Below are positions 12,301 to 22,661 of a stretch of DNA of 64,000 nt, piece after piece. How positions within the stretch are numbered: the stretch's first letter is position 1; every line of letters begins with the position of its first letter. The stretch lies in contig CACVBU010000532.1 of assembly GCA_902728285.1 (NCBI GenBank), forward strand, positions 1,080,059-1,144,058, read 5' to 3'. A program made the position numbers and the translations under genes. A model generated the notes under the pieces. It was given only the letters and a program-made list of their open reading frames with translations, was not told where the DNA came from and did no database searches. This DNA is from Clytia hemisphaerica (lineage: Eukaryota; Cnidaria; Hydrozoa; Leptothecata; Clytiidae).

Positions 12301-12830
12301 AAGATTCTAAAAACTTATAATTTAGATTAGTTATTATATTATTGAAAATGAAATTAAATTATAGAAATTACACGCACGCGTTTATAAGAACCAGTAAATT
12401 CTTGCTCAGGCTGGGCTGTTCTTAATTTTTGCAATTTTTCAGGCTTTAATGTTCTTATGATGCTTTTAGCCGCTTAGTTTCTTTACTTAAGAATCAGTCA
12501 AAATCTATTGAAATTAGTCTTTTAATAATTTCTAAAAGCTGAGGCTCAGATTGTTCTTAATTGTTTTTAGGTTTTGGCCAAATTTCAGCCTCGTGTTCTA
12601 ATAAGATTGTTCTTATACAAAACGTGTAATTTGTCATTCAGAATTATTTTATTTAGACTACTTAATTTTTTAGCAAAAAGTCACTACTATTTTGTTTCAT
12701 ATTTTCTGTTTTCTATGCTTTGTAAATGTATGAATTGTTCGTTTTAATGTCACAAAAAGAATTTATCCGCACATAAACACAAACAAATTATTTAAAACAT
12801 CTCTCATTTACTTTTGACTTGTTAATGAAA
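9308..12830. other. Interior of the CACTA-like element, no gene recognised
   Basis: This is about 3.5 kb of AT-rich sequence with only short reading frames on both strands. I see no similarity to a transposase and no clear internal tandem repeats. From about 12370 to 12610 it carries the inverted copy of the segment at 7280-7470, marked by TTCTTAATTTTTG and GCTCAGGCTGGGCTGTTCTT. Confidence 0.5.
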
Positions 12831-13321
12831 GATTTCGAAAAAAGCAAAAATCATCTTCCAAAGTATTTAGAAAGTTTCGGAATATGAAATTTCAACATAT
12901 TAGGAATTAAGGAATTTAATTTTTCAAGCCTGTTTGAAAGTTTGAGAATGTGGTCTTTCAACTTTTTTGGAAAGTTGGGAAGACGATCTGGTCGAAAGAT
13001 GTTGAAAGGTAAGGTGCACAACTTCCCAATCCTTGTTGAAAGACCAACTTTAAAACCTGTCGATAGATGTCAGAATATGAAATTTCAACATATTAGGAAG
13101 TTGGGAATTTCATTTTCCCAGCCTGTTTGAAAGTTTGAGAAGGTCGTCTTTCAACTTTTTTGGGAAGATGGGAAGATGATCTGGTCGAAAGATGTTGAAA
13201 GGTAAGGTGCACATCTTTCCAATTTTTGTTGAAAGACCAACTTTCAACTCTGTCGAAAGGTGTGGAAATGTGAGCTTCCTACATCTTTCCGACGATTTGA
13301 AAGACATTATTTCGCCCAGTG
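12830..13321. repeat. Right subterminal repeats, ~193-bp period
   Basis: CTGGTCGAAAGATGTTGAAA recurs at 12988 and 13181, and GAAATTTCAACATATTAGGA at about 12887 and 13079, giving a period of about 193 bases. Together with the left array, this supports a single element with repeat-rich ends. Confidence 0.75.
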
Positions 13322-14265
13322 CAAGCTCCTATATACTGATGTCAAAGCTCGTTTGATCGTGGATGGTAATTTATCGAAACTGTTTGAATACAGCAGCGGT
13401 GTGAAACAGGGTTGCAAGCTTGCCCCAACTCTGTTTGATATATATGCAGCAGTTCCTCTCCTTGTTGCTTTCAAAGATGTCAAACACCGACGTTCAATCC
13501 TGACAAGATTTCGCACTGATGGAAAATTCTTTGACCTGAGGCGTTTGAAGGCTAAAACCAAAGTAATGTACGAATTTATTCGTGAGGCACAATATGCAGA
13601 TGACATCGCAGTGCTAAGCGACTCGGCCGAAGGTCTACAAGAACTACTCGACGCTTACAATGCTGCAGCCAAACGTTTTGGATTAAAGATCAATGCAGGC
13701 AAAACTGAAGTCATATGTATGGGTCCAGAAGTCATATGTATGGGTCACTCTTCTACGTCGATGAAGTCCCCTTAATACAAAATGTCGATCGTTTCAAGTA
13801 CCTTGGCAGCTTTGTCATCAAAGATTGTAAATTTCAAGTCGAGCTCACTTCACGCATCCAAGCAACATCCAGTGCTTTTGGTAGGCTTAGACACAGAGTC
13901 TTTGATAACCACAATTTGACAATCTCGACTAAAATCGCAGTGTACAAGCAATGTTTACTACCAATTCTTCTGTACGGGAGTGAGACTTGGACTCTTTACT
14001 CTTATTTACTCTTTGAAATTCGACAACTCCGTACCTTCCAACAACGTCACCTCCGTTCCATAATGAAAATCAAATGGGATGATTATGTAAGTATTGATCA
14101 GAGCTTATGTTGAAGATATTGAAGTTTTACTGGCAAAAAGTCGTTTGAGATGTTAGAGAAGTAAAAATGATTTTGTTTGGAGAGCTTGAACATGGCTCAC
14201 GTTCTATTGGACAACAACTCTAAAAGAAAATCGATTTACTCGACTGGGCTTTAGTCCGATTTTTT
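13322..14265 (+). mobile_element. RTE-type LINE, piece 3: RT palm/thumb and C-terminus
   Basis: The frame resumes with KLLYTDVKARLIVDGN, then GVKQGCKLAPTLF (about 13402-13440) and the catalytic block QYADDIAVLSDSAEGLQ (about 13591-13640). A small tandem duplication (GAAGTCATATGTATGGGTCC, 13709-13745) shifts the frame. The thumb continues in another frame with FKYLGSFV, YGSETWTL and FQQRHLRSIMKIKW, all typical of RTE-like reverse transcriptases. The C-terminal ELEHGSRS segment and RLGFSPIF end near 14265. With pieces 1 and 2 it accounts for about 2.5 kb of one dead element. Confidence 0.85.
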
Positions 14266-15354
14266 AAATTCTCATTCTTTTCCCACTATTTCCATCTTCT
14301 TCTTTGAACTGTAAAATGTGTGTGAGAGCCACAGGGTTGGATAGTGGTGATCCAATCCCAGTTCCTTCCCTTCTAGTATGCTTTCTACAACGTTGTTCCA
14401 GAAACGTGTCAAAGGTATGGCAACTTTGTCTTGTAGAAAGTATACTTCTTTTCTCATTTTTATTTTAGTTTCTTCGGCTGGTTCCGTGGATTTTAAGTTT
14501 TAGTTTGTTTTATATTATTGCGCGCGTTTTATACTTTCACTAAAGCCCACAAAATACATATTTTTATATTCTTTTATCTGTGGTGGTGTCTAATTAACAC
14601 TGCTTGGCCTACCAACACAACCCTATTTCCATCATATAGGAGGATATTTTCACAAATGGCCGAAATCCTGTGTAGGTCGCGAAAACTGAGGAACACATAA
14701 TGTGTTTTCTTGAAATATTTTTTGACTCATATTGAGTTACTTCTTTCCATCTTAACTCATATTGAGTTGCTTTCTTCTGTTTCTTCCTTATAGTCATTTT
14801 AGATCACTAGCTTTGCATTGATGGATTTCTATGTCATCATATTTTCCTTTTCAACTCCAACCTGATTGATTTTCTGTGAATGTTCATTCTAGATTTTTGT
14901 TGTATTTGTATTGTCTTTTTGTTTTGTGGGTTTTGTCTTTAGTGTTTCCATTTTCAGTAGTTGAAGGTATGGTGAAGAGATCTGACCTCAAGGAGAGCAA
15001 GTGTTGAAAATGCTAAATAAAATAAATATATATCACAATAGGCAGACACTGTCCTGATATGAAACGTGTGTAGAGGCGTATTTAGGGTAGGTCAAGTAGG
15101 TCAAGTGACATAGTTCCCAGAAATTGAAAAATATGAAAAATTGTGAAACAGACTTTTTATTTCTTTTAGTGATACATGTCTTGGGTATCAACTTTATCAA
15201 TTTTATGCTTGCGACAGTTAAAATTTAGACTAACATTTATCTCCGAATTAGCAAAATTTCTGAAAAAATCGGGGTAATAGCTATGAGGCTACGTACAGCT
15301 TCTCTGTCGAGTTTATAAAAAAACAACACTGAATTCACATTTCCTAGCTTATCT
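14266..15354. other. Intergenic, no feature recognised
   Basis: This is AT-rich non-coding sequence. Two ACTCATATTGAGTT half-palindromes occur near 14725-14770. I see no coding exon, RNA gene or bounded repeat. Confidence 0.4.
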
Positions 15355-15360
15355 CTTTCA

Positions 15361-17064
15361 GGGGGGGGGGGGTTTTCAGGGGTCTTAAATACCGACAAAA
15401 TTTTGGGTCAAATACCGTAATACCGTCGGTGAAGGAAGCCTAATACCGATACCGATATTATATTTATTTATTTTTTCGAAAATAATGAACTTTCAGTTAT
15501 CAAATCTATTGTGTAGTAACAAATTAGAAACTGTACAAACAAGTCTTGTACTTTATGAGGCCCCCCAGTCAACCCTCAATTCAGGTATTCACTCACAAAT
15601 TTTTGTCAATTCACGTATTCACGCGCGAAAAAAAACCATTTTCACGTCCACGCCCCAATTTTGCTTTTACATCTTTGGTTAAACGATTGTGACCTTATTG
15701 GGCTAAATTTAACCTTTTCATGGTCTCTTTTAAGCAGATTGACCTATTCTTATACCAAACACTTTCGCCAATATATAAAGTTTTTTGCTAGTTTTGTGAC
15801 CTTATTCTCGATATCGTCGACTTTTTAAGGCCTCTTTTACAGCTATTTGAGCTTTCATAAAGCAAGATTTTAGGTCTGCCGCGCCAAAGTTACTTGCTTG
15901 TTACGGGAGGCAAATGCAAAATTAAGCCTTTCCCCCAATAATTTCTTCCTCGCCGAATGTCTTTTATATTGAGAATTAATTTAATTGGCCCAAACCTCGA
16001 TGGTTCGGGCCAATCATGGTCTGCGAAGTCGTAGACTTCAACACAGGCTTCACAGAGGTGGTGCTGTGGTGCAACTAGAGGACGCAAATTCTAAAGTTTA
16101 ACCCCCCCTACCAGAGGGAAGAAAATAAATGGGAAATAAGAACTCGAGCGAAGCGAGCGCGAAAATTTTCGACAATTTTCGCTCGCCTTTGTTATTGAAA
16201 AACGGCCTTAATACGCTATAATATAGCCAAGTATGCCTTGTTTGGTCACACAATTTTTGATTTTATTTAACACTTACCATTTGTTGGCAAAAATATGGTA
16301 CGGCGAGCGACGTACCTGCCGTACCCGGTGCGGCGTTCCAAGAGTTTCGCCCAAGAAAAAATTTAAATTTTAGAATGCCTAGATTGCTTGAAAACGCATC
16401 ATGTGCATCATGATGTGAATTATGTTTTAATCGTTCGATGCTGCACAAGATGTTTTTAGAACTACCTACTTTTACTAATTATTGAAGGAGTAAATACCGC
16501 CTTTGCTGTCTCTAGTTACTGGAGTACCAGTGTATTGTTTTGTAGTAGCAATATACGTGAATACTTATGGAGAGACGACCATATCATTTAGTGCTGACGG
16601 AGAAAATCTTATCTAGACTCATTTGTTGGATGCGTATTTGCATCACAAAAGTTGTCATTAAAAGAATGCGTATGCAGAAAAACAACGAAAATATTTGTTT
16701 AAATATCGTAAAGTTTTGCTTATTTAGAATAACCTCACCATGACAATAAGTCAATAGGACATCCAAAATTGTGCGAGCGAAGCGAGCAAGAAAATTTTAC
16801 TGGTTAAAATAGTGGAATAGACTTATCTTTTTTGAATTTTTTTTTGCATGAAATTCATGAAGAAACTAAAAGGTAAAAAGTTTCATACCGAAATACCGTT
16901 TTTTATTGATAAAAATATCGAAATACCGACAAAAAAACAGGCAATTTACCGATACCGGTAGAAAATGAAATACCGTAATCCCGTCGTTTTTTTCTCGTAA
17001 TACCGATTTACCGGGGGTAAAAAGGCCCAATACCGTCATACCGTAAAAGTGAAACCCCCCCCCC
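15361..17064 (+). mobile_element. G-run TIR element, left copy of an inverted pair (1704 bp)
   Basis: The left terminus is a run of G followed by TTTTCAGGGG, and the right terminus is GTGAAAC followed by a run of C. CTTTCA flanks both sides (15355-15360 and 17065-17070), a 6-bp target duplication. The interior is full of TACCG/CGGTAT repeats near both ends. It also contains a block related to the ATTCACGCA family (GAGGCCCCCCAG at about 15560) and CTAGATTGCTTGAAAACGC (about 16379). It has about 460 bases (about 15702-16165) that the right copy lacks. No transposase was recognised. Confidence 0.8.
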
Positions 17065-17299
17065 TTTCACAGTTTTTATTGAGAGAGAGAGAAGCTCAGT
17101 TTCCAGAGCTGAAGTTTGCTGAAGCGACCCAATTAACTTTTTAGTTTTGATCTGAAATTTTGTGAAACTCAAAGTGACTTTCACGTCTTAACTGATCTTA
17201 TTGGGCCTTATACCTTTAATCTTTGTGGATTGATCGCTAAGAATTGATCGTCAGGGTATTAAGCATCAGCACCAGTTGGCACTGCTGTAAGTTGAACTA

Positions 17300-17967
17300 A
17301 AGTCTATTCACGACAAGTGTGCACTCTTTTTTCATTTACCTATAACTTTTGATTGAATTCTTCAATCTTTATAAATTTGGTATCATTGGAAAGATATTAG
17401 TTAGTGGAACAATTTGAAATAAAAAAATCTTTAAAATAATTATAAAAATGAAGATGAAAATGAAGAAGAAAAAAATGAAGATCTTGTAGAAAAGTGCTAC
17501 AACTATCATTTTCACTGAAGTGAAACCTTGATTATCGAACGTCATCACTGTGAAAAAATTTCTCAAAAATAATCATTCAGTCAAAAGATATCAAACAAAG
17601 TTATAAGCTAATTGACGTCTAAAAACGCTGTTTTCTGCTGTTTTCTGCTGTTTTTTGGGGTCAATCACTTATTAACTTTGTATCATAACTTTGTATTGAA
17701 TAAATATTTTAGTGAAATTTCTTCACAGTGATGACCTCCAAAGATCAAAGAATCTCTCCAGTGAAAATGAAAGTTATAGCACTTTTCTACAAGATCTTCA
17801 TTTTTTTCTTCTTCATTTTCATCTTCATTTTTAGAATTCTTTTGAAGATTTTTTTATTTCAAATTGTTCCACTCACAAATATCTCTCCAACGATACCAAA
17901 TTTATAAAGATTGAAGAGTTCCTTCAAGTAAAAGAAAAAAGAGTGCACACTTATCGTGAATAGGCTT
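17300..17967. mobile_element. Foldback MITE, 668 bp, with arms of about 330 bases
   Basis: The ends are AAGTCTATTCACGA and TCGTGAATAGGCTT, flanked by TA on both sides (17298-17299 and 17968-17969). Nearly the whole element is an inverted repeat centred near 17640. The left arm carries GTGTGCACTC, AATCTTTATAAATTTGGTAT and an A/G-rich run, and the right arm mirrors all three. A TA duplication suggests a Tc1/mariner-type MITE. It lies between two opposite copies of the G-run element. Confidence 0.75.
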
Positions 17968-18156
17968 TAATAATAATTGTTATTTTTTAGCAAAAATGAA
18001 GCATTTTTCAAAGTATTTTAAAACTTTGTTTTTTACCTGCTTTATGGTTGTTGTTGTGAGCAAAAAAGAATATGTGAAATGATTTGACACCATTTAATTT
18101 ACTTCCTACGATTCCTATTCAATTCAAAACATAAAAAATAATTTTAGGGGTATAAA

Positions 18157-19394
18157 GGGTTCACTTTTACGGTATGACGGTATTGGGCCTTTTTACCACC
18201 GGTAAATCGGTATTACGAGAAAAAAACGACGGGATTACTGTATTTTATTTTCTACCGGTATCGGTAAATTGCCTGTTTTTTTGTCGGTATTTCGATATTT
18301 TTATCAATAAAAAACGGTATTTCGGTATAAAACTATTTACCTTTTAGTTTCTTCATGAGTTTCATGCAGAAAAATTTAAAAAAAAGATAAGTCTATTCCG
18401 CTATTTTAACCAATAAAATTTTCTTGCTCGTTTCGCTCGCACAATCTTGGATGTCCTATTGACTTTTTGTCATGATAAGGTTATTCAAAATAAGCAAAAC
18501 TTAACGATATCTAAACAAATATTTTCGTTATTTTTCTGCGGGTGCATTTTTTTTAATGACAACTTTTGTGATGCAAATACTGCATCCAACGAATGAGTCT
18601 AGATAAAATTTTCTCCGTCAGCACTAAATGTTATGGTCGTCTCTCCGTATTCACTTATATTACTACTACAATACAATACACTGATACTGCAGTGACTAGA
18701 GACAATAAAGGCAGTATTTACTCCTTCAATAATTAGTAAAAGTAGGTAGTTCTAAAAACATCTTGTGCAGCATCGAACGATTAAAAAATAATCCACATCA
18801 TGATGCACATGATGCGTTTTCAGGCAATCTAGGCATTCTAAATTTTAAATTTTTTCTTGGGCGAAACTCTTTGAACGCCGCACCGGGTACGGCAGGTACG
18901 TCGCTCGCCGTACCATATTTTTGCCAACAAATGGTCAGTGTTAAATAAAATCAAAAATTGTGTGACCAAACAAGGCATATTTGGCTAACAATAGCGTATT
19001 AAGGCCGTTTTTCAATATCAAAGGAGAGTGAAAATAGTCGAAAATTTTTAGCCCAATAAGGTCACAATCGTTTAACTAAAGATGTAAAAGCAAAATTGGT
19101 GCGTGAACGTGAAAATAGTTTTTTTCGCGCGTGAATACGTGAATTGGCAAAAATTTGTTCGTGAATACCTGAATTGAGGGTTGAATGGGGGGCCTCATAA
19201 AGTACAAGACTTGTTTGTACAGTTTCTAATTTGTTACTACACGATATATTTGATAACTGAAAATTCATTATTTTTGAAAAAAAAAAAATATATATTATCG
19301 GTATCGGTATTAGGCTTCCTTTACCGACGGTATTACGGTATTTGACCCAAAATTTTGTCGGTATGACGGTATCTAAGACCCCTGAAACCCCCCC
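18157..19394 (-). mobile_element. G-run TIR element, right copy of an inverted pair (1238 bp)
   Basis: This is the reverse complement of the element at 15361-17064, with an internal deletion. TATAAA flanks both sides (18151-18156 and 19395-19400), its own 6-bp target duplication, so it inserted independently. The deletion joins GGGCTAAA to AAATTTTCGAC at about 19042. The same CGGTAT-rich ends and the GAGGCCCCCCA-related block are present. Confidence 0.8.
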
Positions 19395-20134
19395 TATAAA
19401 TGCCTATAAACTCTACTATAACTCATCTATATTTCTTGTTTGGGGGAACGGACATTGCTCCACATCAGTATCTATTTTCTTACCACAAGCGGTTATTAAC
19501 TTAAAAAGGTAGTCAAAACGTGAGACAGGGATGTTTGTTGAATAAAAAATTTCTCAAAGTTTGCAAAGTACGAGTGCCATACAAACTACGTCCAACCAAA
19601 AGTGGAATATTGCATAGAATAACTCAGATAGCGATAAAATGAAAAATGATATGTAAGGAATATAGACTTTCCAAGAACCAGAATTACAACCACTCGGCTT
19701 CAAAATTTTGACCTACTTTGCAAAATTCCTAAATACGCCACTGAGTGTCTGATGGGAAACGAAAACACTTATGTAAAAATAAAACCTTTCTTTCCACCAT
19801 ACCTTTTTTGATATATTGTATCAACCATGCAAAAGCATCCATTCGCAACGCAAGTAATTACGGAAATGTGTTACGGTGTAGAACCATAAGGGGGATTGAA
19901 TCAGTAAAAAGAGGTAAGGTTTAGAACTATACAGTATACCAAAACATTTTCAATCGATCTTGATGGATTAGCAAGCAAAAAGCCAGCTTCTCATGGGACA
20001 TATCGACCGAAAGTGGATTCGAATAATGTTGTCATGCCATGAGAAGAATTTTGGAAAATTGTCATCATTTTACTTTATTGATAAAAATAAGAGCCAATTG
20101 ATTTATTCAAAATGATAGAATTTTCTAAACTTGT

Positions 20135-20488
20135 TTAAAAACTATTTACATTACTTCGCTCTTGACATTTAAAATACCTCAAAGATTTGCAAATATATCT
20201 TTCTCTCCACCTCCACAGGAAATTCAAAGTAGATTTGATGTTCGAAAGTTCATCTTTGTCAATATCGTTCGATATCTCATCGTTCTTTACTTCTCGATTT
20301 TTGTTCAGTTTACAACAGAATAATTTGGCTGTGATGCATTTGAATAGTTTATTTTGTGTATTAACATTCTGGTTATTGATGCAGATATCGTAAATAAAAT
20401 TACAACCTATTCCACAAGCATGAGTATTGTCGAGTATATAAAAGATAACGATGGTCAAAATAAGCAGTTTTTGTCGTTTTGGCTTCAT
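20135..20488 (-). CDS. Small secreted cysteine-rich protein
   Basis: This encodes 117 residues from the chosen ATG at 20488. An upstream in-frame ATG at 20512 would add eight residues, but the signal peptide fits the inner start better: basic MKPKRQK, then a hydrophobic LLILTIVIFYIL stretch, with likely cleavage after NTHA. The mature part begins CGIGC. Its cysteines are spaced C-x3-C-x6-C-x14-C-x6-CC, followed by an acidic segment and two more Cys near the C-terminus. A TATA-like GGATAAAAAGG on the minus strand lies about 60-70 bases upstream (20548-20560). No intron is needed. I do not recognise the family. The second small gene at 27448-27718 shares the cysteine spacing, so both may belong to one group of secreted peptides. 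The role is unknown. Confidence 0.55.
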   Translation of the reverse strand: MKPKRQKLLILTIVIFYILDNTHACGIGCNFIYDICINNQNVNTQNKLFKCITAKLFCCKLNKNREVKNDEISNDIDKDELSNIKSTLNFLWRWRERYICKSLRYFKCQERSNVNSF

Positions 20489-20560
20489 CGCTGAAATATT
20501 ACCACATTTCACAGTCGCTAGTTCGATTCCAGGAAAAAGTCCTCAAACCTTTTTATCCAA

Positions 20561-22416
20561 ATGGTAGCAATTTTATCAAAGTCGTTTATTTAGTTTGAAC
20601 TCTACAATTTTTTATCACGAAAAGACTAGCCTTGACAGCTTCTTAACACCAAGTACATCACAACACATCATTTCACCTTTTGACTATGTATTTATCCTCC
20701 TTCTTGTTACAAGTGCACTGTTTGTTTTTAAAGTATCTTGATATCCTTTTTGCATCACATCTATTTCGTTGCTCTGATGTGTTTGTTTATTTTTATACCA
20801 TCACTTAATAAAACGATCACTTTCCGGTTGCGAAAACGCAACTTCTCGTCGTTCATATAATATGAAGTGTTTACTGTAACCACGTCAACGACACGCTTTT
20901 TAGGCGGTGGTTGGTCACGGTTTGCGGAAGAGAAGAATTACACAAATAATAACGTGGACGAGATTTTAGACATTAGGTCCTCTGTCGGGGAAATTTGGGT
21001 ACTTTTCATCCTGAAATAATAACGACGAAATAATCCTGAGACTAGTAAAAAATCTCAAACTGACATTCTGATGATTTGAAATCTCAGATTTTCGCTCTGA
21101 ATTTCTCTTTTACCTGCCTATTCCTTGCAGGTTGACACCCCCTCTTTTTGCACCTAGTACCCCGCAGTACTAAGTGCATTTGACTATTGCCAGGCTGGCA
21201 CCACCCCCTCTTCTGCCCTGTTTAGCGGTCTTGAGTAGGCGAAACTCAAAGTAATCACTATTTGAAACATGTTAGTACCCTAGGCAGCCCTGGGGCTGAC
21301 ACTAACCTTGGTAATTTTTCTCTATTTGATTTATGATAAACACAAAGCCTAACATATATATGATACAAAGCTACAAGGCCCAACATTTAATGTCAAGTCT
21401 GCACAACATTATTTACGTCTAAAACCCCAGAAATAAAAAATATCACTTTTGCATTGTTTGACGAAAGACTGCGAGAAAAGCTTAAGAAGATATTGTAGTG
21501 ATGCACAACTTAATAAAAACAAAGAGCTGGCAATTTAACTGCACATAATTTTAAAACAAGCAATCTTTGAATGGAATTTAAGATTCAAGCTGATTTGGTG
21601 AGTCTGGAGAGTAAAACAAAGAAAGCTCCTACATTGAAAAAGGCTTATTGATTTGGATAAGACCAGCCTTTTTTACAATTAGTACCCTAAAGGTCAGTAA
21701 AGGTACCATTTAATTGACCTGAAATTTATAGCACACCACCCCTCATAGTAGTTAGTACCCTAAAAGTAGCATTTGATTAAGTTAAAATTTATATTACACC
21801 ACCCTTTACAGAACTGCAAATTCCAAAAATCAAATATGACCCACCACCACGGTACTAATCGTCATGCTGTCTGGTACCAACTGCATGACCCACCCTGCTA
21901 AAAATGTTTTTATATTTCGGTATTTTTCTTTATTCACTGTCTGAGTGACGTCATGAAGGAGTCGGGATATTTCGAATGAGAAGTATGATGATGGGATATA
22001 CATATTATTAACAATTAGCTCAAAAGATTCTGTCGGTTTACTCGAAAGGTGAGAGATCACTGTAGTTACCTGGTAAGGAGGAAATAGTAAAGTATTTTTT
22101 TCTCGGAAGAATTTCCCAATTATTTTTCCACTGCATAGTAGAGTCCCAATGGATTTGTGAAACCAGGGTTGTCCATTGAAATCTTTTTTATTGTACCTTT
22201 GGATGAATAACTAAAGTCAAACCTCTTTCCATTCAGAAACCGTTAAAAGAAACCCGAAATGAAGTTATAGACTGGTTTAGCGGTAAGTTCACATCTTATT
22301 TCTTCAATTGATTTTTTCTCAAATCAATATGAAACATATAAACATACAAATGCTTATAGCCCTGCAATACAACTGTCAATCATTTTTAAAAAAACTGATT
22401 GGATGATTAATGTCAC
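20561..22416. other. Intergenic, with short AGTACCCTAAA repeats
   Basis: No gene was recognised. From 21680 to 21810 two diverged units of about 78 bases repeat TTAGTACCCTAAA, CATTTRATT, AAATTTATA and ACACCACCC. A related TTAGTACCCTAGG occurs near 21270. The rest shows no clear structure. Confidence 0.4.
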
Positions 22417-22511
22417 GTGGCCGGTCAATATTTCTCCAAAGTGACCAGTTATGAAATTGACATCGTTAAAATGTCAATTACTTTTATTACTTTATTTTTG
22501 CAGGGCTATAA

Positions 22512-22656
22512 ATGGATTATCAACCCCAGAAGCCTGTTTCTCTTGCAAAATATCGACCGAGTTCGCGACGTATTGGAACGAGCGAAGCGAGGTCCAATAC
22601 GAGCGAACGAGGTCGATATTTTGCCAGAGAGACCGGCTTTTCGGTTAATAATCCAT
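22512..22656. repeat. 145-bp palindromic MITE-like hairpin next to the GPCR stop
   Basis: The left arm starts ATGGATTATCAACC and the right arm ends GGTTAATAATCCAT. The arms stay complementary (for example TTGCAAAATATCGACC against GGTCGATATTTTGCCA) up to a centre of GAACGAGCGAAGCGAGGTCC. The right end lies five bases from the GPCR stop codon, so the hairpin would be in its 3' untranslated region. No clear target duplication was found. Confidence 0.8.
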
Positions 22657-22661
22657 AAATA

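Larger units (their letters stand above)
6554..13321. mobile_element. CACTA/EnSpm-like non-autonomous DNA transposon, 6.77 kb
   Basis: The left end is CACTGGGCGAAAT followed by TGTCTTTC. The right end is its reverse complement (13 identical terminal bases, two mismatches, then eight matches), and weaker similarity extends to about 40 bases. CAA flanks both sides (6551-6553 and 13322-13324). Removing the element plus one CAA restores the RTE reverse-transcriptase frame, so the boundaries are exact. CACTR termini and 3-bp duplications are the hallmarks of CACTA/EnSpm elements, and rich subterminal repeats are also typical. Here about 100-bp units lie at 6580-7230 and about 193-bp units at 12830-13310, both rich in GAAAGATG. 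A roughly 190-bp segment is present in inverted orientation near both ends (about 7280-7470 and 12370-12550). I see no transposase frame. The element contains a second 1.4-kb TIR element at 7911-9307. Confidence 0.8.

Noticed and set aside
16263..18948. A matching 61-residue frame in both arms of the 4-kb palindrome (16263-16448 and 18763-18948)
   Set aside because: The match is explained by the two copies of the same element. There is no start context, splice site or domain to support a protein.
15361..19400. The 4-kb palindrome as a CRISPR array or as a bacterial insertion
   Set aside because: Repeats are not evenly spaced, no cas gene is present, and the locus is eukaryotic with TIR elements and duplications.
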